Shown: positions 35,069-43,592 of the stretch, one piece after another
Layout: each line of letters opens with the position of its first letter
Position numbering within the stretch: the first letter of the stretch is position 1
Program-made: the position numbers and the translations under genes
Source: Virgisporangium aliadipatigenens
GTDB taxonomy: Bacteria; Actinomycetota; Actinomycetes; Mycobacteriales; Micromonosporaceae
Direction of reading: 5' to 3'
DNA length: 64,000 bases
NCBI RefSeq assembly: GCF_016863615.1
Contig: NZ_BOPF01000004.1
Location: 1 to 64,000 of the forward strand
Notes under the pieces: generated by a model
Database searches by the model: none
Told to the model about the DNA's origin: nothing
Seen by the model: the letters and a program-made list of their open reading frames with translations, nothing else

Positions 35069-36520
35069 GTGGGACAGGATGTCGAACGGCGCGAATTCAG
35101 CCGCGCGGACCGGATGCGCTACCGGGAGAAGGTGCGCACCAACCTCGACGCGCTGACGCGGATGCTCGAGGAGGTCCAGTTCGAGTGCGAACGGCCGCTC
35201 ACCGGCCTCGAGATCGAGCTGAACCTCGTCGACGAGGACGCGGCACCGGCCATGCGCAACCAGGCGGTGCTCGACGCGATCGCCGACCCGGACTTCGTCA
35301 CCGAACTGGGCCAGTGGAACATCGAGATCAACGTGCCGCCGGACGTGCTCGAGGGCGACGGGCTGCACCGGTTCGAGCAGCGGGTGCGCGGCAGCCTGAA
35401 CGCCGCCGAGGCCAAGGCGGCCGCGATCGGTACGCACACGGTCATGATCGGGATTCTGCCGACGCTGCGCCAGGACCACCTCACCCACGACTCGCTGTCG
35501 GCCAACCCCCGGTACGCGCTGCTCAACGAGCAGATCTTCGCCGCCCGCGGCGAGGACATGCTGATCCAGATCGAGGGAACGGAGGGCCTCGCCACCCGCT
35601 GCGACAGCATCGCGCCCGAGGCGGCCTGCACCAGCGCGCAGCTGCACCTGCAGGTCACCCCGGCCAACTTCCCGACGTACTGGAACGCCGCGCAGTGCAT
35701 CGCCGGCGTGCAGCTCGCGCTCGGCGCCAACGCGCCCTACCTGTTCGGGCGGGAACTGTGGCGGGAGACCCGCATCCCGCTCTTCGAACAGGCCACCGAC
35801 ACCCGGGCCGAGGAACTGAAGGCGCAGGGCGTGCGGCCCCGGGTCTGGTTCGGCGAACGCTGGATCACCTCGATCTTCGACCTGTTCGAGGAGAACGTCC
35901 GCTACTTCCCGGCGCTGCTGCCCATCTGCGAGGACGAGGACCCCATCGCGGTGCTCGCCGACGGCGGCGTGCCGAAGCTCGGCGAGCTGACCCTGCACAA
36001 CGGCACCATCTACCGCTGGAACAGGCCGGTGTACGCCGTCGTCAAGGGCCGGCCGCACCTGCGCGTGGAGAACCGCGTGCTGCCGGCCGGGCCGACCGTC
36101 GTCGACATCATGGCCAATGCGGCGTTCTACTTCGGGCTGGTGCGCACGCTCGCCGAGGCCGACCGGCCGGTGTGGACCCGGATGTCGTTCAACGCCGCCG
36201 AGGAGAACTTCCACGCCGGCGCCAAGAACGGGATCGACGCCCAGCTGTTCTGGCCCGGGTTCGGCCACATCTCGGCGGCCGAACTGGTGCTGCGCCACCT
36301 CCTGCCGATGGCGCACCAGGGACTGGACCGCAGCGGGGTCGACCCGGCACACCGCGACCGGCTCCTCGGCGTCATCGAACGCCGCTGCGTCACGCTCGCC
36401 AACGGGGCCACCTGGCAGGTCGGCTCCGCGGCGCGCCACCACGGCCGGCTGGCCGGCATGCTGCGCGAGTACCGCGAACTGATGCACGCCAACCAGCCGG
36501 TTCACGAGTGGCCCTCGTAG
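35069..36520 (+). CDS. GCS2-family glutamate-cysteine-ligase-like protein
   Basis: 483 aa. Begins MGQDVERREF-like, then the ATP-grasp-like glutamate-binding GLEIELNLVDE, ELGQWNIEIN, and ENFHAGAKNGIDAQLFWPG; this large conserved group is found in most actinomycetes besides the true EgtA. The reaction is probably amide-bond formation between glutamate and an amine, but the substrate is unproved. GTG 35069 has GGGGGGAGG 7 bases ahead; a longer frame to 35021 lacks an RBS. The canonical EgtA is separate, at 62641. Confidence 0.85.
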   Translation: MGQDVERREFSRADRMRYREKVRTNLDALTRMLEEVQFECERPLTGLEIELNLVDEDAAPAMRNQAVLDAIADPDFVTELGQWNIEINVPPDVLEGDGLHRFEQRVRGSLNAAEAKAAAIGTHTVMIGILPTLRQDHLTHDSLSANPRYALLNEQIFAARGEDMLIQIEGTEGLATRCDSIAPEAACTSAQLHLQVTPANFPTYWNAAQCIAGVQLALGANAPYLFGRELWRETRIPLFEQATDTRAEELKAQGVRPRVWFGERWITSIFDLFEENVRYFPALLPICEDEDPIAVLADGGVPKLGELTLHNGTIYRWNRPVYAVVKGRPHLRVENRVLPAGPTVVDIMANAAFYFGLVRTLAEADRPVWTRMSFNAAEENFHAGAKNGIDAQLFWPGFGHISAAELVLRHLLPMAHQGLDRSGVDPAHRDRLLGVIERRCVTLANGATWQVGSAARHHGRLAGMLREYRELMHANQPVHEWPS

Positions 36521-36536
36521 CACCTACCTTTGCTCC

Positions 36537-37271
36537 GTGCCTGATGACGATCGCCTCAACCGGTGGGAACGGCGTACCGGGGCCGCGCTGACGGTGCTCG
36601 GTGCGCTGTTCCTCGCCGCGTACGCGGTGCGGGTGCTACGCCCCGGCCTCTCGTCGACCGGCCACACGGTGATCGCCGTGATCGAGTACGTCACCTGGGG
36701 AGCCCTCGCCGTCGACCTCGCGGTGCGGCTGCGGCTGACGTCGGACCGGCGCCGGTTCCTGCGCACGCACGTGTTCGACCTAGTGGTGCTGGCGCTGCCG
36801 ATGATCCGGCCGTTGCGCGTGCTGCGGGTGCTGTCGCTGCTGATCGTGGTGCACCGCCGGGTCACCCGCGCCAGCCGCTTGCGACTGAGCGTGTACGTCG
36901 GCGGCACCACCGCACTGATCATCTTCGTGGCGAGCCTCGCGGTGCTGGACGCCGAGCGGCGTGCCCCCGGCAGCAACATCCACACGTACCTCGACGCGCT
37001 GTGGTGGACCATGACGACCGTCTCCACCGTGGGCTACGGCGACCACTTCCCGGTGACGGTCGAGGGGCGCTTCCTCGCCATGGGCCTCATGGTCGGCGGG
37101 ATCGGCCTCCTGGGCTTCGTGACCGGTTCGCTGGCGAGCTGGTTCATCGACCAGTTCAGCGAGCTGCAGGAGAGCGAGGAAGAGACCCGGGAGGACGTGG
37201 CCGACCTGGTGGCCGAGGTGCGGGCGCTGCGCGCCGAGATCGCCTCACTCCGCGCGGAGCGCGCCGCCTGA
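36537..37271 (+). CDS. Voltage-gated-like potassium channel
   Basis: 244 aa. Residues about 18-155 contain several membrane helices, including an Arg-rich RPLRVLRVLSLLIVVHRRVTRASRLR segment (voltage-sensor-like S4 or its linker). Then comes the pore helix LDALWWTMTTVSTVGYGDHFPVT with selectivity filter TVGYGD near residue 165, an inner helix, and a coiled-coil tail that would tetramerise the channel. K+ passes through in the direction of its gradient. Gap to the GCS2 gene is 16 bases. Confidence 0.9.
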   Translation: MPDDDRLNRWERRTGAALTVLGALFLAAYAVRVLRPGLSSTGHTVIAVIEYVTWGALAVDLAVRLRLTSDRRRFLRTHVFDLVVLALPMIRPLRVLRVLSLLIVVHRRVTRASRLRLSVYVGGTTALIIFVASLAVLDAERRAPGSNIHTYLDALWWTMTTVSTVGYGDHFPVTVEGRFLAMGLMVGGIGLLGFVTGSLASWFIDQFSELQESEEETREDVADLVAEVRALRAEIASLRAERAA

Positions 37272-37283
37272 CGCACGCCCGCC

Positions 37284-39893
37284 TCAGGTGCCGAACCTCG
37301 GGTAGACCACGTTGCCGTCCGCCGCGGCCTCCAGGATCGCCGGCGCCTGCGCCTCCCGCTCGGTCAGCCAGGCCAGGAACTCGTCGGCCGGCAGCGGGCG
37401 GGACACGTAGTACCCCTGCACGATGTTGCAGCCCTCCTTGGTCAGGTGCGCCATGGTCTCGCCGTCCTCGACGCCCTCGGCCACCACCTCCAGGTCGAGC
37501 GCGTGCCCGAGCTGCACCGCCGAGCGGACCACCGCCCGGTCCCGGTGGTCGACCGAGATCCGCTGCACGAACGACTTGTCGATCTTCACCTCGTGGATCG
37601 GCAGCTCACGCAGCCGCCCCAGCGACGAGTAGCCGGTCCCGAAGTCGTCGATCGCCAGCTTGACCCCGAGGGTGTTCAGGCGCTCGAGGGTGCGCAGGCT
37701 GCCCGTCGGGTCGGCCATGATGCTGCTCTCGGTGATCTCGAGCGTCAGTGCGCTCGCCGGAACGCCGGTCTGGCCCAGCAGCCGGGCGACGATGTCCGGC
37801 AGGTTGGTGTCCATCAGGCTGTTCGGCGACAGGTTCACCGCGACGCTCAGGTCCCGGCCGCTGCGCCGCCACGACGCGCACCGGCGCAGCGCCACCTCCA
37901 GGACGTGCAGCGTCAGCGGCCGGATCAGCCCCGAGTGCTCCGCCAGCGGGATGAACTGGTCCGGCGGGATGAAGCCCTGTTCGTTGTGGTGCCAGCGGGC
38001 CAGCGCCTCGGCGCCGGTCACCAGGCCGGTCACCGGGTCCAGCTTCGGCTGGAAGACGACCAGCAGGTCGCGGCGGTTGATCGCCTGGTCCAGTTCGCCG
38101 ATCAGGGCGAGCCGGCGCGGCGTGTTGCGGTCGTGCTCCGCCTCGTAGACGCGGCGCCCCGTGCGGTGCTCCTTCGCCGCGTACATGGCGACGTCGGCGC
38201 GCTGGATCAGCGTCTTCGAGTCGTTGCCGTGGTCCGGGGCGAGCGCGATGCCGATGCTGGCGCGGATGTTCAGCTGCATCGCGCCGACCGGGATCGGGCG
38301 CTCCAGCTCGGCGTTCAGCTCGTTGACGACCGAGACCGCCTCGTCCTCGTTGGCGACGCCGGGCAGCAGGACGGCGAACTCGTCGCCGCCGAAGCGGGCC
38401 ACGATGCCGCGGGCGCCGACCCGGCCGTTCAGGCGGGGGCCGATCTCGCGCAGGACCGCGTCGCCGGTGTCGTGCCCCAGCGCGTCGTTGATCTCCTTGA
38501 ACCGGTCGAGGTCCATGAGGATCACCGCGGCCGGCTTGTCCCCGGCGACGGCCTCGTCGACGTGGTGGCCGAAGCGGCGCCGGTTGGGCAGGCCGGTCAG
38601 CGGGTCGAACAGGACCAGCCGCTCCTTCTCCGACACCTCGTGCCGGAGCTGGTCGACCAGCTGCGACTTGGCCAGCGCGATGCTCGCGTGGTTGGCCAGC
38701 GCCTGGAAGAGCATCACGTGCTCGTCCGTGAACGCCGGCGTGTCCGGCAGGCTGTCGGTGACGAGCAGGACTCCGGTGCCGTTGCCGAGCGGAACAGGCA
38801 CCGCGACGGCGTTCGTCGGGATGCGGTCGCGGGCGATCGGCAGCAGCACCGGTTCGCCCTTGGCGGCCGGCACCCACCAGGCGTCGGCCGGCATCTCCAG
38901 CAGGAACTCCGCGTCCAGTTCGTCCGTGCCGGTGAGGCGGTGCTGCAGGTAACCCCGGCCGCCGGGGCCGGGGACGATCAGTTCGGCCCCCTCGGCGCGC
39001 ATCTGGTCGCGCACCTGGGTCAGGACCACGCGGGCGACGTCGTCGCTGTCGAGCGAGCCGTCCAGCGCCCGGGTGAACGAGTACAGCTCCTCCACCTGGG
39101 CGTGTCCCTGGCTCTGCCGCACGTAGGCGCGGTAGGTGACCCAGGTGACCAGCGCGACGACGCCGAGCAGGAGCAGGGCGCGCAGGTCCTTCTCGACGGC
39201 CATGGCGCCGATGAGAGCGATCGTGGTGGTCACGGCGACCAGCGGAAGCCCGCGGAGGGCGTGGCCCATCCGCTTCCACTCGTCCGGGTCGTCCTTGAGC
39301 GCGATGGCGGCCGTCACGAGCACCGCCGCGAGGGCGTCGGAGGCGAACATCGCCAGGTAGGCCGCGGCCCACGCGGTCGGGCCGAGCACGTCGACCGTGC
39401 CGCCGACCATCAGGCGGAAGATCAGCGGTGCCACGCTCGCCTGGACGGCGATGAGCGCGAGGTTGAACCCGAGCTTCACGCCGCGCTGCCGGCGCAGCAG
39501 GGCCAGGCCGAGTCCCCCGCCGACCATGCGCGTGATGAGCAGCAGCGACGGGGCGGTGGCCAGCATGCCGAGCACCATCGGGATCTCGCTGAACCCGAGC
39601 GCGTGGCCGCCGCGCCGTACGCGCAGGTGGATCGCGAAGCCCTCGGTGGCGGCGAACATCAGCACCAGCATCCACAGCGGTACGAAGCCGTCGCTGATGT
39701 TCGGCAGCGGGTGGGTCACCAGGACGTACGCATGCCCGGCGAGCACCATCACACCCAGCGCGACGCTCAGGGCGATCACCCGGTGGTCCGGGCTCACCCG
39801 TCCCCGGCGGGCCGACCGACCGGTCTTACCGGTGGCCGAACCGCCCGAGGTGGAGTCGGGGTTCGACGTTCGCACGGCGTCCATGCCTTTCAT
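37284..39893 (-). CDS. Membrane-bound GGDEF-EAL protein with GAF domain
   Basis: About 869 aa. Seven or more hydrophobic helices (residues about 25-260) form an N-terminal sensor, then a GAF domain (about 290-440), a GGDEF domain with the intact motif RFGGDEFAVLLPG near residue 500, and an EAL domain with EALARWHH near 628, NLSPNSL, DDFGTGYSSL and AEGVEDGE, all catalytic residues present. It should both make and break c-di-GMP. The RxxD inhibitory I-site before GGDEF is absent. Start uncertain: ATG 39893 or 39884. Converges with the potassium-channel gene. Confidence 0.9.
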   Translation of the reverse strand: MKGMDAVRTSNPDSTSGGSATGKTGRSARRGRVSPDHRVIALSVALGVMVLAGHAYVLVTHPLPNISDGFVPLWMLVLMFAATEGFAIHLRVRRGGHALGFSEIPMVLGMLATAPSLLLITRMVGGGLGLALLRRQRGVKLGFNLALIAVQASVAPLIFRLMVGGTVDVLGPTAWAAAYLAMFASDALAAVLVTAAIALKDDPDEWKRMGHALRGLPLVAVTTTIALIGAMAVEKDLRALLLLGVVALVTWVTYRAYVRQSQGHAQVEELYSFTRALDGSLDSDDVARVVLTQVRDQMRAEGAELIVPGPGGRGYLQHRLTGTDELDAEFLLEMPADAWWVPAAKGEPVLLPIARDRIPTNAVAVPVPLGNGTGVLLVTDSLPDTPAFTDEHVMLFQALANHASIALAKSQLVDQLRHEVSEKERLVLFDPLTGLPNRRRFGHHVDEAVAGDKPAAVILMDLDRFKEINDALGHDTGDAVLREIGPRLNGRVGARGIVARFGGDEFAVLLPGVANEDEAVSVVNELNAELERPIPVGAMQLNIRASIGIALAPDHGNDSKTLIQRADVAMYAAKEHRTGRRVYEAEHDRNTPRRLALIGELDQAINRRDLLVVFQPKLDPVTGLVTGAEALARWHHNEQGFIPPDQFIPLAEHSGLIRPLTLHVLEVALRRCASWRRSGRDLSVAVNLSPNSLMDTNLPDIVARLLGQTGVPASALTLEITESSIMADPTGSLRTLERLNTLGVKLAIDDFGTGYSSLGRLRELPIHEVKIDKSFVQRISVDHRDRAVVRSAVQLGHALDLEVVAEGVEDGETMAHLTKEGCNIVQGYYVSRPLPADEFLAWLTEREAQAPAILEAAADGNVVYPRFGT

Positions 39894-40039
39894 CCGCGGC
39901 GGTTCTGCCTGGCGTTCCGTAGGGAGGGTCGGCCGCGGGAGGGCTGACTTGACCAACTCCGGCGAGCGGTTCCCGGGTACTACTGACAGTGGCAATCATG
40001 GAGCGCCCGGTAGCGGTCCGGTGTCGTCAGGTCGGCGGG

Positions 40040-40079
40040 TTACGGGACGCCGAGCAGCGCTTTACGGCACGCCGAGCAG
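40040..40079. repeat. Tandem duplication of the azlD 3' end including its stop
   Basis: TTACGGGACGCCGAGCAG at 40040-40057 and TTACGGCACGCCGAGCAG at 40062-40079 match at 17 of 18 bases, 22 bases apart. The second copy contains azlD's stop (TAA at 40062-40064 on the minus strand). Confidence 0.8.
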
Positions 40080-40370
40080 GCGGAGCAGCGCGGTCGTCGC
40101 GGCGGCCGCCATGACCACGACGACGAACGGCAGCTTCCGCCAGGCCAGCACCGCCCCCACCAGGACCCCGGCCGGGCGGGCCCAGCCGGCGAACTCGGCC
40201 CCCTTCAGCAGCGCGGCGGTGGCCACGAGCGCCGCGAGCAGGGCGACGGCCGCGAGGGAGAGGTAGCGTTCGACCGCCGCGGGGACGGTGACGCGGCTGC
40301 GCAGCAGCGGGCCGGCCAGGCGCATGGCGTACGTGCCGAGCGCGAGCGCGGCGATGGCGACCCAGGTCAT
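40062..40370 (-). CDS. azlD: AzlD-family branched-chain amino acid exporter subunit
   Basis: 102 aa, four or so helices, with GTYAMRLAGPLL at the N-terminus typical of AzlD. Paired with AzlC to export branched-chain amino acids. It overlaps azlC by 4 bases. Its end is duplicated in tandem just downstream. Confidence 0.88.
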   Translation of the reverse strand: MTWVAIAALALGTYAMRLAGPLLRSRVTVPAAVERYLSLAAVALLAALVATAALLKGAEFAGWARPAGVLVGAVLAWRKLPFVVVVMAAAATTALLRLLGVP

Positions 40371-41044
40371 TTCCGCGCCGCCGCGAGCAGAAGGGCGCCG
40401 AGCGCCACGAGCACCGGCATTCCCGCAGGTAGGAACGGCGCCGCGAGCAGGGCGAGCAGCGCCCCGCCGAGCGCCACGCGGGCCGCGTCGCCCTCCCGCA
40501 GCGCCGGCAGCAGCAGCGCGAACATGCCGGCCGGGAACGCCGCGTCGACGCCGTACCGCTCCGGGTCACCCATGACGCCGCCGGCGACGACGCCGATCGC
40601 CGTGGCGATGTTCCACGAGATGAACAGCGCGGCTCCGGCCAGGACGTAGGCCCGGCGGCGGGTGACCGGGTCGGGTCTGGCCAGGGAGAAGGCGACCGCC
40701 TCGTCGGTCATCACGTGGCTGCCGACGGCGCGGGCGATCGGCCCACGGCCGACGGTGTCCCCGATCGCCAGCCCGAACGGCACGTGCCGCGCGTTGAGCA
40801 GCAGGCCGCCGACGACCGCCGCGACGGCCGAGCCGCCCGCACCGACCACTCCGGCGGCGAGGAACTGCGCCCCGCCGGCGAAGACGAACAGGGACATCGC
40901 GATCGTGCGGACGGGGGAGATGCCGGCCGCTACGGAGATCGCGCCGTACGACAGGCCCACGACGGCCGCGGCGGAGGCGAGCGCGAGCACGTCCCGCAGG
41001 AGCGGGTCACGTAAAGTCCGGGGTGTTCGCAGAACCGAACGCAT
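40367..41044 (-). CDS. azlC: AzlC-family branched-chain amino acid exporter subunit
   Basis: 225 aa, about seven helices. Conserved segments AISVAAGISP, FVFAGGAQFLAAGVV, LLLNARHVPFGLAIG, and SHVMTDEAVAFSLA match AzlC. I start at ATG 41044; the frame runs on to 41383, but that part is antisense to the regulator gene and has no helix. Overlaps azlD by 4 bases (ATGA), and diverges from the XRE-cupin gene, 64 bases apart. Confidence 0.9.
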   Translation of the reverse strand: MRSVLRTPRTLRDPLLRDVLALASAAAVVGLSYGAISVAAGISPVRTIAMSLFVFAGGAQFLAAGVVGAGGSAVAAVVGGLLLNARHVPFGLAIGDTVGRGPIARAVGSHVMTDEAVAFSLARPDPVTRRRAYVLAGAALFISWNIATAIGVVAGGVMGDPERYGVDAAFPAGMFALLLPALREGDAARVALGGALLALLAAPFLPAGMPVLVALGALLLAAARK

Positions 41045-41108
41045 GTTTTCTACGATGAACGCCCCGATGGTGTTCGTCAAACCGAATAGTCGTACGGAGT
41101 ATCGAACG

Positions 41109-41660
41109 GTGACGTCAGCCCCCATCGAGGCGATCGCCCGCGCCATCCGCCGGGAACGCGAGCGCGCCGGCCTCTCCCTCACCGAGCTCGCCCGCCGCGC
41201 GAAGCTCGCCAAGTCGACGCTGTCCCAGCTGGAGGCCGGGACCGGCAACCCGAGCATCGAGACGCTGTGGGCGCTCGGCGTCGCGCTCGACGTGCCGTTC
41301 AGCCGGCTCGTGGACACCCGGAGCACACCCACCGTGGTGATTCGCGCCGGGGAGGGGCCCGCCCTGCGTTCGGCCGAGGCCAACTACACCGGCCTGCTGC
41401 TGTCCGCCTGCCCGCCCGGCGCCCGCCGCGACCTCTACCTGATCACCTGCGAACCGGGCACCCCGCGGGTCGCCGAGGCGCACCTGCCCGGCAGCGTCGA
41501 ACACATCGTGCTCGCCACCGGGCGGCTACGCGTCGGCCCCGACGAGGAGCCCGTCGAACTGGCCCCCGGCGACTACGCGCGCTTCCCCGGCGACGTGCCG
41601 CACCGGTACGAGGCGCTCACCCCGGGCACCGTCGCCGTGCTGCTCATGGAGCACGTCTGA
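41109..41660 (+). CDS. XRE-family regulator with cupin domain
   Basis: 183 aa. N-terminal helix-turn-helix (residues about 12-65): RRERERAGLSLTELARRAKLAKSTLSQLEAGTGNPSIETLW; C-terminal cupin sensor with EAHLPGSVEHIVLATG and DYARFPGDVPHRYEAL. Such proteins repress or activate adjacent transporters in answer to small ligands; here it faces azlCD and likely controls it. GTG 41109 has GGAG 9 bases before. The 3' end is duplicated in tandem. Confidence 0.9.
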   Translation: MTSAPIEAIARAIRRERERAGLSLTELARRAKLAKSTLSQLEAGTGNPSIETLWALGVALDVPFSRLVDTRSTPTVVIRAGEGPALRSAEANYTGLLLSACPPGARRDLYLITCEPGTPRVAEAHLPGSVEHIVLATGRLRVGPDEEPVELAPGDYARFPGDVPHRYEALTPGTVAVLLMEHV

Positions 41661-41677
41661 TCATGGAGCACGTCTGA
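41644..41677. repeat. Perfect 17-bp tandem duplication of the regulator's 3' end
   Basis: TCATGGAGCACGTCTGA is repeated back to back (41644-41660, 41661-41677), ending each time in the same TGA. The second copy would act as a fail-safe stop if read in the same phase. Confidence 0.95.
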
Positions 41678-41684
41678 GCGGCTC

Positions 41685-42923
41685 CTACTGGCAGCGCCAC
41701 ACGACGGCGGCCTTCGCCTTCAGCCCCTTGTCGTAGGAGTTGCCGTAGACGGTGCGGCCCTCGTCGCTCAGTTCGACCGCGTAGTTGAGGTACTCGCTCG
41801 TGGAGGGAGCCTCGCTGCTCAGCAACGGCAGGCGGAACGGGGACTGGTCGGGGGCGGTCAGGAACGGACGGCCCTCCCGGTCGTTGGCGACCATCCAACC
41901 CTGCGCGTTGATCGGCCGCGCGCTGTTCCGCCGGCGCGTGGAGTTGATCTCGGTGGTGATCACCTCGTCGGTGCTCAGGTTCCACCGGATGCCGAGGCCG
42001 GAGTCGGCGTCGTTGGCGCTCACCCAGTCGCCGCGGATCCACATTTCCGACACCGACTGCACGCCCTTCGGCAGCGGCAGCTCGTGACCGAAGCCACTCG
42101 GCTCCCACAGCCAGGGCTTGGTCTCGACGTGGCCGACCATCCGGCCGTTGTCGTCCACGTCGCGCACCACCGCGTTGGTCGCTCCGGCCGGCAACGCCAA
42201 CGGGCGTGCCTTCTCCTGCGGAGACTGCCAGAAGACCGGGTAGTAGCGGTTCGCCTCGTAGACGTGGCCGATGATCGCACCGCCGGCGCCGATATTGTCG
42301 GCCGTGGCGTTGTTCGGGCCGGCCAGCTCGGTCGCGCGCCCGTCCCGGTAGATCCAGGCGTGGTAGCCGCCGTCGTCGCGGGAGGTGCCGACGGCGACCC
42401 CGTTGCGGTTGACGTCCCGCAGCTCGGGATCCTGGCCCGGCACGGTGGCCCTGATTCCCTTGCCGTTGTCCCAGAAGATGACCTCCGGGTCGGTCGCGCC
42501 GGCCGTCCCGACCGCGTAGCGACCGGTGGGGTCGGCGCCGAGAACCTCACCGGTGGTGTACCCGCCGGGGATCTCCAGCGGGAGGACCGTGCAGCTCGAC
42601 GGCAGCGGCCCGGAGGTCGGGACGGCCGCCACCGGGCCCGGCGCGTCGGAGCCGGTGCCGGAGGCGTCGCCCGAGACGGAGAGGCCGCCGGGCGCGGCGC
42701 TGCGCTCGCGGCCCGGCGCGTGCGGGGCGATCACCAGACCCGCCGCGGCGACCAGCGCCACCGCCGTCGCCGTACCCGCGCAGTACATCTTGATCCGCCG
42801 GAGGCGGCGCAGCTTCCGCCCGTCGGCCAGCGCCTTCGCGATGCTGACCGTGGACACCGGCGGCGGCTCGGTGTCCAGCGGGCGCAGCAGCAGCTGCCCG
42901 TACTCGTCCTCGGCCGACGTCAT
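41685..42923 (-). CDS. Membrane protein with HAF-type beta repeats
   Basis: 412 aa. Cytoplasmic N-terminus (about 1-45), one membrane helix (TATAVALVAAAGLVIAPH), a linker, then an outside domain of repeated beta blades with HAF-like motifs such as PEVIFWDNGKG, YHAWIYRDGRATELAG, and PVFWQ. Coupled to a sigma factor through ATGA overlap, so it is a candidate regulator (zinc-less anti-sigma-like partner) or target. No classical anti-sigma motif (HxxxCxxC) is visible. ATG 42923 has GGGGGC ahead. Confidence 0.8.
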   Translation of the reverse strand: MTSAEDEYGQLLLRPLDTEPPPVSTVSIAKALADGRKLRRLRRIKMYCAGTATAVALVAAAGLVIAPHAPGRERSAAPGGLSVSGDASGTGSDAPGPVAAVPTSGPLPSSCTVLPLEIPGGYTTGEVLGADPTGRYAVGTAGATDPEVIFWDNGKGIRATVPGQDPELRDVNRNGVAVGTSRDDGGYHAWIYRDGRATELAGPNNATADNIGAGGAIIGHVYEANRYYPVFWQSPQEKARPLALPAGATNAVVRDVDDNGRMVGHVETKPWLWEPSGFGHELPLPKGVQSVSEMWIRGDWVSANDADSGLGIRWNLSTDEVITTEINSTRRRNSARPINAQGWMVANDREGRPFLTAPDQSPFRLPLLSSEAPSTSEYLNYAVELSDEGRTVYGNSYDKGLKAKAAVVWRCQ

Positions 42924-43447
42924 CGTGTGCCCCCAGCGAGCAGTGCGAGTGTGTGCGGGCCCAATACCCGGCGGATGGCCGCGAGACCGTGCGAGGTCTG
43001 GCTCTTGATGTTCCCCTCGGAGCAGTTGAGGGCCTCGGCGGTCTCGGCGACCGACATGTCGCAGAGGAACCGCAGCACCAGCACCGCCTGCTGGCGGCGC
43101 GGCAGGCGGGTCAGCGCGTCCCGTAGCAGCTGCCGGTCCTCGACGTTCGGGCCGGGCCGCGCCAGGTCGACCGACTGCTGCGGCGTCTCCGCGAACAGCC
43201 GCACCCGCGACCACCCCCGCCGCTTCTCGTCGATGAACGACCGCACCAGCATCGTACGGACATAGGCGTCCAGGTTGGACGCGGCCGAGGCGCGGGACCA
43301 GTGCACGTAGAGATTGGTGATCGTCTGCTGGACCAGGTCGTCGGCCCGGTGCGAGTCACCGCAGAGCAGGAACGCCAGCCGGTGCAGAGTATGCAGCCGC
43401 GCGGTGACGTACTCCGTGTAGTCGTCGTCGCTCGACCTGTCCGGCAT
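42920..43447 (-). CDS. ECF RNA polymerase sigma factor, SigE-like
   Basis: 175 aa. Region 2 (DYTEYVTARLHTLHRLAFLLCGDSHRADDLVQQTITNLYVHW) recognises -10 DNA and core; region 4 (RLPRRQQAVLVLRFLCDMSVAETAEALNCSEGNIKSQTSHGLAAIR) the -35. It matches the actinobacterial SigE-70 subfamily. Overlaps the downstream membrane protein by 4 bases, so they are translated together. ATG 43447 with a divergent GGDEF-EAL gene upstream. Confidence 0.93.
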   Translation of the reverse strand: MPDRSSDDDYTEYVTARLHTLHRLAFLLCGDSHRADDLVQQTITNLYVHWSRASAASNLDAYVRTMLVRSFIDEKRRGWSRVRLFAETPQQSVDLARPGPNVEDRQLLRDALTRLPRRQQAVLVLRFLCDMSVAETAEALNCSEGNIKSQTSHGLAAIRRVLGPHTLALLAGGTR

Positions 43448-43592
43448 GCGCGTCCGCCTCTGTCCGGGGGATCATCAGACACTCTGACGGGTCAGGGTGC
43501 GTGCGCGGTTGTACGTGGACGTGAGATTTCTCAGCTTCACGCCGTGGCGACCGACTTGAAGGTGACTCCTCCCACCCAACGGAGCGTTGCGT

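Noticed and set aside
37446-39947. An 833-residue plus-strand frame opposite the other GGDEF-EAL gene
   Set aside because: No domain; the minus strand has the real catalytic motifs.
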